Shown: piece by piece, positions 36,938 through 46,718 of the stretch
Layout of the letters: every line of letters starts with the position of its first letter
Position numbering within the stretch: the stretch's first letter is position 1
Assembly (NCBI GenBank): GCA_022769665.1
Contig: JALEIR010000042.1
Location: forward strand, 36,172 to 100,171
DNA from: Lachnospiraceae bacterium
Lineage (GTDB): Bacteria > Bacillota > Clostridia > Lachnospirales > Lachnospiraceae
Direction: 5' to 3'
Length of the DNA: 64,000 bases
Notes under the pieces: generated by a model
The model's database searches: none
Seen by the model: the letters and a program-made list of their open reading frames with translations, nothing else
What the model was told of the DNA's origin: nothing
Translations under genes and position numbers: made by a program

Positions 36938-38689
36938 TTAGTCTCTCACTTTAATGTGTACTTCCCTCAGCTGCTGCTCTGTGACATCACCCGGCGCACC
37001 GCACATCAAATCCTGGGCGGAACCGCTCATGGGGAAAGCAATCACCTCACGTATGTTTTCTTCACCCCGAAGAAGCATCAGCATACGGTCCACGCCGGGA
37101 GCCATTCCGGCATGAGGCGGTGCACCGAACTGGAATGCCTGATACAGGGCACCGAACTTCTCCTTCAATGTCTCCTCATCATATCCCGCCAATGCAAAAG
37201 CTTTCACCATAATATTCATGTCATGGTTTCTTACTGCGCCGGAAGACAATTCTATACCGTTGCAGACAATATCATACTGATATGCCAATATATCCAGCGG
37301 GTTTTGGGTTTCCAGGGCTTCCAATCCGCCCTGCGGCATGGAAAAGGGATTATGGGTAAATCCCAACTTCTTTGTCTCCGGATCAATCTCATACATAGGG
37401 AAGTCATTGACATAGCAGAAGCGAAAAGCATTCTTCTCTGTCAGATTCAGTTTCTCACCCAGCTCATTACGAATCTTTCCGGCGTAAAAGCAAGCTCTTT
37501 CCTCCTTGTCGGCAATAAAGAAAATGGTATCGCCCGGCTTAAGTCCCGCAAGCTCACGAAGTTCACTCTTCAACTCCTCAGGAATAAATTTATCAATAGG
37601 TCCCTTATAGGAAAGGTCTTCCGCCACTTCAAGATAACCGAGACCTCCCATGCCCAAGCCTGTAGCAAAGGACAGCAGTTTTTCATGAAATCCCTTGCTC
37701 ATTTCCTCGTGCACTTTAATCGCCCGGACGGTTCTGCCCAGGAAGGGCTTAAAGGTACATTTCTGGAAGAAATCCGTCAAATCCATGATACGCAACGGAT
37801 TTCGCAAATCGGGCTTATCACAACCAAACTCCAGCATTGCCTGCTTATAGCTGATAATAGGATATGGCGCCTGCGTTACTGCTGCTCCCTCCGGCGCAAA
37901 CTTTTCAAAGGTGGCGGAGAGAACCTCCTCCCCAACCCGGAACACATCCTCCTGTGTGGCAAAGCTCATCTCAAAATCCAACTGGTAAAACTCCCCGGGA
38001 GAACGGTCTGCTCTCGCATCTTCATCCCTGAAGCAGGGAGCAATCTGAAAGTACTTATCGATTCCCGAAGCCATCAGCAACTGCTTATACTGCTGAGGGG
38101 CCTGAGGAAGCGCATAAAACTTTCCTTTATATTTTCTGGAAGGCACAATATAGTCTCTCGCACCTTCGGGAGAAGATGCACACAGTATGGGGGTCTGGAT
38201 TTCCACAAAGCCCATCTCGGTCATCTTTTGACGGAGGAATGCAATTACCTGCGAACGAAACAGAATATTGTCTCTAACCTTGGCATTTCTCAAATCCAGA
38301 TAACGGTATTTCAACCGGATATCCTCTCTTGTCTCCTTTGATGTCATAATCTCAAAGGGAAGCTGCTGATATACCTTGCCCAATACGGTAATTTCCCGGG
38401 CATCCAGTTCAATGGTTCCCGTCGGTATCTTTGGATTGTAAGTCTCCTCATCGCGCTTTTCCACTTCCCCAAAAACAGAAATACAGGTTTCCTTTGTCAG
38501 TCCTTTCAGCATTCCCTCTTTCCGGATAACCACCTGAAGAACGCCGTACATATCCCGCAGGTCAACAAAGGAAACTCCTCCGTGATCGCGAATATTCTCC
38601 ACCCAGCCCGCTACCCGCAGGGTCTGTCCGATATACTGCTCTCCGATTTCTTTTACCGTCAGGTCTCTGTAACAGTTTTTCATTTCCAT
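36938..38689 (-). CDS. aspS: aspartyl-tRNA synthetase (probably non-discriminating)
   Basis: A protein of about 583 residues, the bacterial AspRS length, with an N-terminal OB anticodon domain (LRVAGWVENIRDHGGVSF) and class II motifs (FRDEDARADRSPGEFYQLDFE, and motif 3 GMAPGVDRMLMLLRG). The GAD insertion lies in the middle. The first 51 codons of the track ORF are the untranslated T-box leader; I start at MEMKNCYRD, which has AAAGGG upstream. It heads an operon with gatCAB. With GlnRS present, that suggests it also charges tRNA(Asn) with Asp for GatCAB to convert. That specificity is inferred. Confidence 0.95.
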   Translation of the reverse strand: MEMKNCYRDLTVKEIGEQYIGQTLRVAGWVENIRDHGGVSFVDLRDMYGVLQVVIRKEGMLKGLTKETCISVFGEVEKRDEETYNPKIPTGTIELDAREITVLGKVYQQLPFEIMTSKETREDIRLKYRYLDLRNAKVRDNILFRSQVIAFLRQKMTEMGFVEIQTPILCASSPEGARDYIVPSRKYKGKFYALPQAPQQYKQLLMASGIDKYFQIAPCFRDEDARADRSPGEFYQLDFEMSFATQEDVFRVGEEVLSATFEKFAPEGAAVTQAPYPIISYKQAMLEFGCDKPDLRNPLRIMDLTDFFQKCTFKPFLGRTVRAIKVHEEMSKGFHEKLLSFATGLGMGGLGYLEVAEDLSYKGPIDKFIPEELKSELRELAGLKPGDTIFFIADKEERACFYAGKIRNELGEKLNLTEKNAFRFCYVNDFPMYEIDPETKKLGFTHNPFSMPQGGLEALETQNPLDILAYQYDIVCNGIELSSGAVRNHDMNIMVKAFALAGYDEETLKEKFGALYQAFQFGAPPHAGMAPGVDRMLMLLRGEENIREVIAFPMSGSAQDLMCGAPGDVTEQQLREVHIKVRD

Positions 38690-38751
38690 AATGTACCCTT
38701 TCCGTGCCTCCCGCACAACTGTGATGTCTTGCGTTCCGAGAACATAGAAAG

Positions 38752-39033
38752 GTCCCGGAACACAGTTTCCTGCATTCCGGGACGAATAATCATTTATATT
38801 ATCCGCGGTACCACCCGCATTGACAGCCGAGCCTTCCAACAAAGGCTTTCTTCGGCTAGTCCACTCTTGTGCTTAACGCGCACTTACGTGCTGACCTAAT
38901 CAGAATCCCTTTTCAACCAGCCTGCTCCGGAGTGTTCCCTGTGCCGGTTCCCACTGACAGCGCTTTCAGTCGGTGACGCCGTCTTCCTGTTGCTTTTCCC
39001 GGTAAGAGTCTCTTTCATCGCATTTTTAATATG
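38752..39033 (-). ncRNA. T-box riboswitch of the aspS-gatCAB operon, likely Asn-specific
   Basis: The leader has the T-box sequence GGGTGGTACCGCGG followed by a strong terminator (GTCCCGGAA with TTCCGGGAC) that ends in CTTTCT. Stem I and the stem III region (GCCGAAG...CTTCGGC-like) precede it. In stem I the specifier position, before the conserved CTCCGGAGCA, reads AAC followed by A (38934-38936), which is an asparagine codon. T-box RNAs read the uncharged tRNA and prevent termination. A specifier of AAC would mean that uncharged tRNA(Asn) turns on the operon. The specifier is assigned by pattern, not by folding. Confidence 0.86.
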
Positions 39034-39039
39034 GGAGTA

Positions 39040-39068
39040 ATGTTACCATACTCTTTAACACTTTGCAA
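39040..39068 (-). promoter_or_regulatory. predicted promoter of the T-box leader
   Basis: TTGCAA and TAACAT separated by exactly 17 bases. The expected start lies at about 39033, giving a leader of roughly 340 bases before aspS. Confidence 0.5.
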
Positions 39069-39097
39069 TACTAAATTGAAATTTATATTCAATTTCT

Positions 39098-40318
39098 TTA
39101 TAACTGCAGACCCTTTATTCTGTCCACAGCTTCCACCGTATTCTCATAACTTCCGAATGCAGTCAGGCGGAAATAGGTCTCACCGCTGGGGCCGAAACCG
39201 GAACCGGGTGTCCCCACCACATTAACGTTTTCCAGCAAATAATCAAAGAATTCCCAACTGGTCATTCCGTTCGGCGCTTTCAACCAGATATAGGGAGCAT
39301 TTACGCCACCGGAAACCGTAAAGCCTGCCTCTTTCAGTCCGTTACAGATATAGTGGGCATTATTCATATAATATGCCACCTGTGCTTTTAACTGTTCCTT
39401 GCCCGCCTCAGAATAGACAGCCTCTCCGGCCCGCTGTACAATATAAGGTGCTCCGTTGTACTTTGTTCCATGTCTTCTCGCCCAAAGAGAATGCAGCGCA
39501 ACATCTCCGCATTTCAAATCCTTTGGTACAACGGTAAAGCCCAGACGCACACCGGTGAACCCTGCATTTTTTGAGAAGGAACGAAGCTCAATTGCGCAGG
39601 TTCTTGCACCCTCACACTCATAAATGCTGTGAGGTACATTTTCTTCGGATATGTAAGCCTCATACGCCGCATCATAAATAATCACGGCTCCGATCTTATT
39701 GGCATAATCCACCCACTCCTGAAGCTGTGCCTTGGTGATGGTAGCACCGGTAGGATTGTTGGGGAAGCAAAGATAAATCATATCCGGGGTTTCCTTCGGA
39801 AGTTCCGGGGCAAAATTATTTTCTGCCGTACAAGGCATATAAATCACATCGCTCCAGGTCTCCTTTACCTTATCATAGGTTCCCGTTCTGCCTGCCATTA
39901 CGTTGGAATCCACATAAACGGGATAAACAGGGTCGCACACTGCAATTCTGTTATCCAGGCTGAATATCTCCTGAATATTACCGGAATCGCATTTTGCGCC
40001 GTCGGACACAAAAATTTCGTCTGCTGAAATATCACAGCCTCTTGCCTTATAATCATTATCCGCAATTGCATTTCTCAAGAATTCATAACCCAAATCAGGG
40101 GCATATCCTCGGAACGTCTCCGCTTTACCCATCTCATCCACCGCACTGTGCATTGCGTCGATAATTGCCGGTACAAGAGGCTGCGTTACGTCTCCGATAC
40201 CCAGGCGGATGATTTTTTTGTCGGGATGTGCAGCGCTGTAAGCGTTGACCTTCTTTCCGATGGTTGAAAACAAATAGCTTCCGGGAAGTTTTAAATAATT
40301 TTCGTTTATTCTGAACAT
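39098..40318 (-). CDS. dapL: LL-diaminopimelate aminotransferase
   Basis: A 406-residue PLP enzyme that converts tetrahydrodipicolinate directly to LL-diaminopimelate. It bypasses the succinylase and acetylase routes of lysine and peptidoglycan synthesis. Typical blocks are [48 protein letters not shown] and the PLP lysine in [15 protein letters not shown]. Length is normal. It overlaps the end of dapF by 13 bases, which suggests translational coupling. The two genes form the end of the glnA operon region. Confidence 0.97.
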   Translation of the reverse strand: MFRINENYLKLPGSYLFSTIGKKVNAYSAAHPDKKIIRLGIGDVTQPLVPAIIDAMHSAVDEMGKAETFRGYAPDLGYEFLRNAIADNDYKARGCDISADEIFVSDGAKCDSGNIQEIFSLDNRIAVCDPVYPVYVDSNVMAGRTGTYDKVKETWSDVIYMPCTAENNFAPELPKETPDMIYLCFPNNPTGATITKAQLQEWVDYANKIGAVIIYDAAYEAYISEENVPHSIYECEGARTCAIELRSFSKNAGFTGVRLGFTVVPKDLKCGDVALHSLWARRHGTKYNGAPYIVQRAGEAVYSEAGKEQLKAQVAYYMNNAHYICNGLKEAGFTVSGGVNAPYIWLKAPNGMTSWEFFDYLLENVNVVGTPGSGFGPSGETYFRLTAFGSYENTVEAVDRIKGLQL

Positions 40319-41178
40319 AGCTCAATCTCTCCTTCAAATACTGTAGTGGCAGGTCCCGTCATATATACGATATTTTTCTCCCTGTCCCATTCAATCAGCA
40401 GTTCTCCGCCCAGCAGCTTAACCGTAACTTTGCAGTCCGTCAATCCGTTCAGCACACACGCCACTGCTGTGGCACAGCAGCCTGTTCCGCACGCCAGTGT
40501 TTCCCCGGTACCTCTCTCCCAGACGCGCATGAATACATTCTGCCTGTCAATGACTTCCACGAACTCCGTATTAACCCTCTCGGGAAATCTCACGTGATTT
40601 TCAAAAAGCGGTCCTATCTGTTCCAGCTTCATATCCGCCACACCCTCCGCAAAGACCACTGCATGTGGGTTTCCCATGGAGACACAAGTCATCCTGTATT
40701 CCTCATCCTCCACAAAGATAGGCTGATTCACAACCGTTTCGCCTTCCGCCAGCACGGGAATTTTGTCCGGTTCCAGAATCGGGCTTCCCATATTGACCCG
40801 AACCAGTTTCACTTTCCCCCGGTCTCCGGGCAACTGAGGATTCCTTTCCACCGTCAGGTCCAGATACTTGACACTGCCGGCGCTGATAACCGAAATATGC
40901 TCTGCATCCGTCAGACCTTTATCATAAACGAACTTTGCCACGCACCTGATTCCGTTTCCGCACATCTGTGCACGGGTACCGTCTGCATTATACATTTCCA
41001 TCTCAAAATCAGCTTCCTTTGATGGATTGATAAAAATGACACCATCTCCTCCGATACCGAAATGTCTGTCACTCAACCGCCTGACCAGCTCCGGTTTTTG
41101 CTCCGGGGAAATTGTCTCTTGAAAGCCATTGACATAAATATAATCATTCCCACAGCCATGCATTTTTGTAAACTTCAT
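40306..41178 (-). CDS. dapF: diaminopimelate epimerase
   Basis: A 290-residue cofactor-free epimerase that makes meso-DAP from LL-DAP. The two catalytic cysteines are in [12 protein letters not shown] near residue 74 and [13 protein letters not shown] near residue 225. The N-terminal [14 protein letters not shown] is the usual start. I choose the ATG of MKFTKMHG, with GGAGG seven bases upstream; the track uses a GTG two codons earlier. It provides the substrate partner of the downstream dapL gene. Confidence 0.97.
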   Translation of the reverse strand: MKFTKMHGCGNDYIYVNGFQETISPEQKPELVRRLSDRHFGIGGDGVIFINPSKEADFEMEMYNADGTRAQMCGNGIRCVAKFVYDKGLTDAEHISVISAGSVKYLDLTVERNPQLPGDRGKVKLVRVNMGSPILEPDKIPVLAEGETVVNQPIFVEDEEYRMTCVSMGNPHAVVFAEGVADMKLEQIGPLFENHVRFPERVNTEFVEVIDRQNVFMRVWERGTGETLACGTGCCATAVACVLNGLTDCKVTVKLLGGELLIEWDREKNIVYMTGPATTVFEGEIELCSE

Positions 41179-41208
41179 ATACACTCCTCCACCTCCTTGT
41201 CGGTAATA

Positions 41209-41757
41209 TCACTCCCGCATAATGGACAAAACCATCCACGCTGTCTCAACCAGATTCGTTCCGCTGTCCATACTGCACTTCTGCAGATATCTGTGAGCCT
41301 CTTCTTCCGTCATATGATTTCGTCCCATGAGAACCTCTTTTGCTTCCTTGATTGCCGCTTCCTCTTCCGCATTTCTGACCTTGGGCTTCAGTTTTGCCTT
41401 CCTGCGTCTGCGCTCCAGTCCCTCTGTTATCATTCCCACGGTGCTGATTAGGTCACCGACCTTCAAGGGCATGGAAAGGCAGACAATTCCGTTTCTTTCA
41501 CACTGGCTGAGCAGATGATCCGATGCCATCAGAAGCATTTCAAAACCGGCGGGAAGGCAGTCATACAATTCAGTATATACCATATCCATCAACTTGTAGC
41601 TGCAGACAATAATTCCATCATTTAAGCCATCGGATTGGCTGATTGCCTGCGCACCCGTAGTACAGACGCCGGTGACCGAAAAGCCGTTTCGCACCAGAAT
41701 ATTCTTGATATTCTTTGCATCCTCCAGCTTCGGTAATGCAACAATAATGTTTGTCAA
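41209..41757 (-). CDS. ANTAR-domain antiterminator with degenerate receiver
   Basis: A 182-residue protein. The C-terminal 55 residues are an ANTAR RNA-binding domain (AAIKEAKEVLMGRNHMTEEEAHRYLQ, continuing NLVETAWMVL). The N-terminal 120 residues have a receiver-like fold, but the acidic pair and the phospho-Asp are absent (NIIVALPKLEDA, and GIIVCSYKLMD at the acceptor position). It is therefore probably not phosphorylated and may respond to another signal or partner. It lies 44 bases after glnA in the same direction and is likely co-transcribed with it. ANTAR proteins bind RNA hairpins and prevent termination, often in nitrogen-metabolism genes. Confidence 0.9.
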   Translation of the reverse strand: MTNIIVALPKLEDAKNIKNILVRNGFSVTGVCTTGAQAISQSDGLNDGIIVCSYKLMDMVYTELYDCLPAGFEMLLMASDHLLSQCERNGIVCLSMPLKVGDLISTVGMITEGLERRRRKAKLKPKVRNAEEEAAIKEAKEVLMGRNHMTEEEAHRYLQKCSMDSGTNLVETAWMVLSIMRE

Positions 41758-41800
41758 ACGCCCACCTCCTTACTCCGTTATCTTGAAATAAGGAGACAGA

Positions 41801-43132
41801 CTAATATCTGTACAAATATTCCTGAATTTCCCATTCCGATACATGGGCCCGATATTTTTGCCACTCATTTTCCTTTGCGGCAATATAATTATAAGACACA
41901 TGCTCGCCCAATACATCCAAAATAAAGGAATCCTTTTTCAGCTCCTCCACCGCTTCCATTAAAGTTCCGGGAAGGCTTTCAATATGAAGTTCCTTTCTCT
42001 CCGCATCTGTCATATTGTAGATGTTGCAATCCACACTCTTCGGCGGTTCTATCCGGTTCAAAATTCCGTCCAGGCCGGCCTTCAGGCATACTGCAAGTGT
42101 CAGATACGGATTTGCCGCAGAATCCGGGCTTCTCAGTTCAATTCTGGTACCGGCACCACCTTCGGCAGGAATACGAATCAGTGGGCTTCTGTTTGTTGCA
42201 CTCCAGGCAATATATACCGGAGCCGCAAAACCGGGAACCAGTCTTTTATAGGAATTTACCAGCGGATTGGTGATTGCTGCCATTCCTTTGATATGTTTCA
42301 TAATTCCGCCGATAAAATAATATGCCTCCCTGCTTAAGCCGTTGGGATCGTTCCTGTCCTCAAAAATATTTTTTCCGTCCTTTCGCAGTGACATGTTTAT
42401 ATGCATGCCCGAACCGTTGACTCCGGATTTGGGCTTTGGCATAAAGGTCGCATGCAGTCCGTGGCGCTTGGCGATGGTTCGCACAGCAAGCTTAAAGGTC
42501 ATAATGTTATCTGCGGTGGCCAGCGCCTCATCATAGCGGAAATCAATTTCATGCTGGGCGGGAGCCATCTCGTGATGGGAGGCCTCAATAATCAGTCCCA
42601 TATCCTCCAACGTCATAACAATATCACGTCTTGCGTTTTCTCCTCCATCCAAAGGTCCTATGTCAAAATAACCGGCCTGTTCCAGAGTTTCCGTCGTCGG
42701 CATGGCATTTTCGTCTGTGTTAAACAGGAAAAACTCACATTCCGGTCCAACCTCGAAGGTATAACCCAGATCTGCCGCTTCTTTGATTGCTTTTTTCAAC
42801 ACTAATCTGGGATCTCCGTAAAAAGGACTTCCGTCCGGACGATGAACGTCACAAATCATTCTGGCAACCTTTCCCTGCTGAGGTCTCCAGGGAAAAATTT
42901 CCAGTGTTGACAAATCCGGATACAGATACATGTCCGACTCTTCAATTCCGACAAATCCGTCTATGGCGGATCCGTCAAACATACATTTGTTATCCAATGC
43001 CTTTTCCAACTGGTTTGCGGTTATTGCGATGTTTTTCAGGTTACCGAACATATCCGTAAACTGCAGACGGATAAACTCCACGTCCTCTTCTTCCACCAGC
43101 CTGATAACATCCTCTCTCGTATAGCTTTTCAT
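41801..43132 (-). CDS. glnA: glutamine synthetase, type I
   Basis: A 443-residue cytosolic enzyme that makes glutamine from glutamate and ammonia. Family blocks are [34 protein letters not shown], and the metal/ATP blocks [44 protein letters not shown] and [13 protein letters not shown]. No adenylylation-type Tyr region was noted, as usual in Firmicutes GSI-alpha. It is followed by the ANTAR gene. Its leader contains a transcription terminator just after the promoter, so read-through must be regulated. Confidence 0.97.
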   Translation of the reverse strand: MKSYTREDVIRLVEEEDVEFIRLQFTDMFGNLKNIAITANQLEKALDNKCMFDGSAIDGFVGIEESDMYLYPDLSTLEIFPWRPQQGKVARMICDVHRPDGSPFYGDPRLVLKKAIKEAADLGYTFEVGPECEFFLFNTDENAMPTTETLEQAGYFDIGPLDGGENARRDIVMTLEDMGLIIEASHHEMAPAQHEIDFRYDEALATADNIMTFKLAVRTIAKRHGLHATFMPKPKSGVNGSGMHINMSLRKDGKNIFEDRNDPNGLSREAYYFIGGIMKHIKGMAAITNPLVNSYKRLVPGFAAPVYIAWSATNRSPLIRIPAEGGAGTRIELRSPDSAANPYLTLAVCLKAGLDGILNRIEPPKSVDCNIYNMTDAERKELHIESLPGTLMEAVEELKKDSFILDVLGEHVSYNYIAAKENEWQKYRAHVSEWEIQEYLYRY

Positions 43133-43158
43133 ATCTTTCCTCCAATCCCTGATACATT

Positions 43159-43195
43159 AAAAAAGGGCAGTCCTATCCCAAAATAGAACGCCCTT
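43159..43195 (-). terminator. terminator hairpin in the glnA 5' leader
   Basis: A 6-bp outer helix (AAGGGC/GCCCTT) and a 7-bp inner helix (GTTCTAT/ATAGGAC) with a single T bulge close on a TTTGGG loop and end in TTTTTT. It lies only a few bases after the expected transcription start of glnA, so it acts on the glnA transcript itself. No upstream gene points this way. Confidence 0.8.
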
Positions 43196-43206
43196 GTCCT
43201 GAACAC

Positions 43207-43236
43207 ATCATAGCAACGGTAATGCCTACTTGTCAA
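43207..43236 (-). promoter_or_regulatory. predicted sigma-A promoter of glnA
   Basis: TTGACA and TATGAT separated by 18 bases. It is the only strong promoter seen in the region between glnA and the divergent gene. Confidence 0.65.
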
Positions 43237-43324
43237 TGACAAATCGTAACAGGACGCATAAACAGTCTTTCTCTCACATACTTATTATAAAGAAAAGTAT
43301 CTTGATGAATCAAGGGGAATATAA

Positions 43325-43792
43325 ATGAGTGCAAAAACAAAAATTGTGGTACTTCACATGAAAGAACTGATTTATACCGCGGTCTTCGTGGTTCTGGGCA
43401 TATTATTCGTGATACTGTTAATCATGATGTTTTTGCCCCGCGGCGAAAAGGTATCTGCTCCGGAGGAAAACGCCGCCCCAACAAGCTCTGCTGCCCTCTA
43501 CATACCCGGCATATACACGACGGAGCTGGTTCTCGGGAATCAGACCATCGACATTGAGGTGATTGTAGACAAAGACACCATAACCTCTATCAGGATGGTA
43601 AACTTAAGCGATGCCGTTACCACCATGTATCCCCTGCTGGAGCCCGCTTTTGACTCCATCTGCAGCCAGATTTATGAACTGCAGACCCCGGAAGGTGTCA
43701 CTTACTCCTCCGACAGCAAATATACCTCGCTGGTATTGTTGGAAGCCATTCAAACCTCTCTGGATAAAGCGGTTGTTTCACAAACCGAATAA
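43325..43792 (+). CDS. membrane-anchored extracytoplasmic protein of unknown function
   Basis: A 155-residue protein. One N-terminal TM segment (LIYTAVFVVLGILFVILLIMM) is followed by a short linker and a soluble domain with the pattern YIPGIYTTELVLGNQTIDIEV and VDKDTITSIRMV. That pattern is reminiscent of the small beta-alpha repeat seen in FMN-binding-domain proteins, but the resemblance is weak and the FMN-attachment motif is absent. It is divergent from glnA. A hairpin terminator follows. Function is unknown. Confidence 0.68.
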   Translation: MSAKTKIVVLHMKELIYTAVFVVLGILFVILLIMMFLPRGEKVSAPEENAAPTSSAALYIPGIYTTELVLGNQTIDIEVIVDKDTITSIRMVNLSDAVTTMYPLLEPAFDSICSQIYELQTPEGVTYSSDSKYTSLVLLEAIQTSLDKAVVSQTE

Positions 43793-43816
43793 TCAAAACA
43801 TATGGGCAGATATTGA

Positions 43817-43842
43817 AAAGGATGTGTCTTAGCACATCCTTT
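43817..43842. terminator. bidirectional hairpin between convergent genes
   Basis: The arms AAAGGATGTG and CACATCCTTT are perfectly complementary. It lies 25 bases after the plus-strand gene and 10 bases after the stop codon of nadE on the opposite strand. Confidence 0.78.
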
Positions 43843-43851
43843 CCTTCCGCT

Positions 43852-45762
43852 TTAAAGCTTTTCCAACTCATCCATCCAAATTCCGGCACAGGCATCGGAA
43901 GGCATACGCAAGTCTCCCCTGGGCGACAATGCCACGCTTCCGACCTTAGGTCCATCCGGCAGACAGGAACGCTTAAACTGCTGTCCGAAAAATCTTCTGT
44001 AAAAATTTTTCAACCACTTTAATATCACTTCGTCCTCGTACTGTCCCCGGAAAGCCAATCGGGCAACACGATATACCTTCTTCGGCGGGAACCCACAGCG
44101 CAACATATAATACAGAAAAAAGTCATGAAGCTCATAGGGACCCACCAAATCCTCCGTCTTTTGTGCAATCTTCCCATCGACGGGAGGCAGAAGTTCAGGA
44201 CTCACCGGAGTATCCAAAACATCCTCCAAGACCTCCGAAAGTTCCCTCACCCCACAGCTATCGGCATAATATCTCACAAGATGGCGAACCAGTGTCTTGG
44301 GGACACCGGCATTCACGCCGTACATAGACATATGATCCCCGTTATAGGTAGCCCATCCCAGTGCCAGCTCGGACATATCACCCGTACCGATTACAAGACC
44401 GTTCAGGCAGTTAGCCAAATCCATCAAAACCTGTGTCCGTTCACGGGCCTGACTGTTTTCATATGTCACGTCATGTTTGTCCAAATCCTGTCCGATATCC
44501 CGGAAATGAATTTTGACAGCCTCCCTGATATCTGTCTCAATCAAGGTAACACCAAGTGTTTTTGCCAACCTGCAGGCATTCTCATAGGTTCTGTCCGTAG
44601 TACCGAAACAAGGCATGGTTACGGCAGTGATTCCTTTTCTGTCTAATCCCAGCATATCAAAAGTCTTTACAGTCACAAGCAGAGCCAATGTGGAATCCAA
44701 CCCGCCCGAAATTCCCAGCACAGCACAGGAAAGACCTGTATGTTCCAATCGCTTCTTCAGGCCATAAGATTGAATCGACAAAATTTCCTCGCAGCGCTGC
44801 TGTCTCTTTTCCTCTTCTGCCGGGACGAAAGGCATGCTGTCAAAACATCTCTCCAGTTTTGTCTCCTCCATCCGGAGAGTAAAGGGGATCACGGCATAAG
44901 TTGCCTGCGGTGCCTTTCCAAAGGTTCCCATCCTGCGCCTCTCGGAAAGTATTCTCTGAATATCCAAATCCCCGAATACGGTTTCACATTGAAATCTCTT
45001 TGCCTGGGCAAGAATCGTTCCGTTTTCCGCAATCAGATTATGTCCTCCGAATACCAGATCCTGTGTGGATTCACCTTCTCCGGATGAGGAGTATATATAT
45101 CCGCAAATCAGTCTTGCGCTGGAGGATTTTACCAGAAGCTCCCTGTATTCGTCTTTTCCCACCGTCTCGTTGGAGGCTGAAAGATTGGCAATCACCGTTG
45201 CTCCCATAAGTGCATGGTTTGTTCCGGGAGGATTGGCAACCCACAAATCCTCACAAATTTCACATCCTACAGTAAGCCCCTTTACACTTTCACACTCAAA
45301 TAAAATATTTGTTCCGAAGGGAACTGTCGTACCGTGAAACTCAAACTCCACAGGTTCCTCATTTCCTTCCGAAAAATGTCTTCCCTCGTAAAACTCTGCA
45401 TAAAAAGGAATATTCGCCTTGGGAACAAATCCCAGAATTTCTCCGTTCTGCAGTACTGCTGCCACATTGTACAGCTTGCCCTCACGCACCATCGGCAGTC
45501 CTACCATAACCAGAGCGTCCTTATCCCCGGTTGCGGCAGCCACCTGAATAAGCTGCTCTTCCGCTTTGTCCAGCAAGAGCTGTTGGAGAAACAAATCTCC
45601 GCAAGTGTAGCCTGTCAGACAAAGCTCGGGAAATACAATTATTTTTGCTCCTTTTGCATAGGCTCTCTCCAATTCCTCGCAGATTACCCCTGCATTATAG
45701 ACCGGATCCGCCACCCTGATTTTGGGAGTGACCGAAGCTACTTTTATAAACCCCTGTTGCAT
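43852..45762 (-). CDS. nadE: glutamine-hydrolysing NAD+ synthetase
   Basis: A 636-residue fusion. The N-terminal half is a nitrilase-type amidohydrolase with Glu in VFPELCLTGYTCGDL, Lys in KANIPFYAEFYEGRHF and Cys in GCEICEDLW. It releases ammonia from glutamine. The C-terminal half is the synthetase with the ATP pyrophosphatase P-loop GISGGLDSTLALL. The last step of NAD synthesis amidates deamido-NAD. Length is normal for the glutamine-dependent form. It is followed immediately by hslO upstream in transcription order; the two are probably separate units. Confidence 0.96.
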   Translation of the reverse strand: MQQGFIKVASVTPKIRVADPVYNAGVICEELERAYAKGAKIIVFPELCLTGYTCGDLFLQQLLLDKAEEQLIQVAAATGDKDALVMVGLPMVREGKLYNVAAVLQNGEILGFVPKANIPFYAEFYEGRHFSEGNEEPVEFEFHGTTVPFGTNILFECESVKGLTVGCEICEDLWVANPPGTNHALMGATVIANLSASNETVGKDEYRELLVKSSSARLICGYIYSSSGEGESTQDLVFGGHNLIAENGTILAQAKRFQCETVFGDLDIQRILSERRRMGTFGKAPQATYAVIPFTLRMEETKLERCFDSMPFVPAEEEKRQQRCEEILSIQSYGLKKRLEHTGLSCAVLGISGGLDSTLALLVTVKTFDMLGLDRKGITAVTMPCFGTTDRTYENACRLAKTLGVTLIETDIREAVKIHFRDIGQDLDKHDVTYENSQARERTQVLMDLANCLNGLVIGTGDMSELALGWATYNGDHMSMYGVNAGVPKTLVRHLVRYYADSCGVRELSEVLEDVLDTPVSPELLPPVDGKIAQKTEDLVGPYELHDFFLYYMLRCGFPPKKVYRVARLAFRGQYEDEVILKWLKNFYRRFFGQQFKRSCLPDGPKVGSVALSPRGDLRMPSDACAGIWMDELEKL

Positions 45763-45809
45763 TACGCTCCTCGTTTCCGCTCAGCCGCCGATTGGAAGGC
45801 TGCCGCTTC

Positions 45810-46691
45810 TTATCTGCTCTTTCTATATAACCCCTTCAGTTCCTCTACACTGAATTTATAATGTGTATTGCAGAAATGGCAGTTGACCTCTATCTCCTGC
45901 CCCTCATCTATCATGTCCTTTATCTCCTGTCTGCCCAGACTGATTAACACCTTTTCAATCTTTTTTCTGTTACAGTTGCAGACAAAAGATACCGGCATGG
46001 TGTCGTTGATTTCCGGATGTAAGCCTTCCAAAAGAATTTTCAACATCTGTTCCGGTGTATTTCCCGCATCCAGGAGAGACGTCACAGAGGTAATTTTGCT
46101 CAGATTCTGCTCCAGTTTATCTATCACCTCATCCGTTGCAAAGGGCATCAGCTGAACAATAAATCCACCCGCCTGCTTTACGGTATTGTCTCTGTTCATC
46201 AGGACTCCCAATCCCACGGAGGAAGGAACCTGTTCTGAAGCGGCAAAATAGTAAGTCAAATCCTCTGCAATTTCGCTTGTCTGCAATAAAGTCTGCCCCA
46301 CATATGGTTCTTTTAACCCCATGTCTTTGATTACGCTAAGACTTCCCTGTCCCAAGGCTCCCGCCACATCCAGCTTTCCCAAAGAATTGGCCGGCAAAAT
46401 AACATCCGGAACATCTGCATAACCCTTAACATTTCCCTGTGAGTCTGCTGTCACTGTCAATCCCCGCATTGGGCCGTTTCCCTTCATCTGCAGGGTCAAC
46501 AAATCTTTTTCACCCTTCAGCATACTGCCCATCATGGCACCGGCGCTTAAAAGCCGGCCCAATGCTGCCGTCACAACAGGACTCGTATTATGAGCCTGTC
46601 TTGCCGCCTCAACCACACCTTGTGTTGTACAGGCAAAAGCCCTGATTTGGGCATCCGCTGCCGTAGCGCGCGCAATATAATCATTCATCAT
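45810..46691 (-). CDS. hslO: redox-regulated chaperone Hsp33
   Basis: A protein of about 293 residues. The C-terminal zinc switch is intact: CNCNRKKIE followed by CHFC, giving the four cysteines that release zinc and form disulphides on oxidation and activate the holdase. The N-terminal domain starts MNDYIARATAADAQIRAF. The start codon is ambiguous between two adjacent ATG codons; I use the first, with GGAAAGG about 10 bases upstream. The presence of an oxidative-stress chaperone in an anaerobe is usual. It lies between nadE and a methyltransferase gene. Confidence 0.96.
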   Translation of the reverse strand: MMNDYIARATAADAQIRAFACTTQGVVEAARQAHNTSPVVTAALGRLLSAGAMMGSMLKGEKDLLTLQMKGNGPMRGLTVTADSQGNVKGYADVPDVILPANSLGKLDVAGALGQGSLSVIKDMGLKEPYVGQTLLQTSEIAEDLTYYFAASEQVPSSVGLGVLMNRDNTVKQAGGFIVQLMPFATDEVIDKLEQNLSKITSVTSLLDAGNTPEQMLKILLEGLHPEINDTMPVSFVCNCNRKKIEKVLISLGRQEIKDMIDEGQEIEVNCHFCNTHYKFSVEELKGLYRKSR

Positions 46692-46718
46692 CAAAACCAT
46701 GCCTTTCCGCCAAAACTC

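Noticed and set aside
36956-38341. 461-residue plus-strand ORF opposite aspS
   Set aside because: A large antisense shadow of a highly conserved gene. The amino-acid composition is atypical and there is no ribosome-binding site.
33684-38689. GatCAB as the source of Gln-tRNA(Gln)
   Set aside because: A complete glnS is present at 20.8-22.5 kb, so the operon is more likely needed for Asn-tRNA. This is an inference, not a proof.
38690-38842. 51-residue N-terminal extension of AspRS
   Set aside because: It reads through the T-box antiterminator region. The real start is just after the terminator with a Shine-Dalgarno, and AspRS has its usual length from there.
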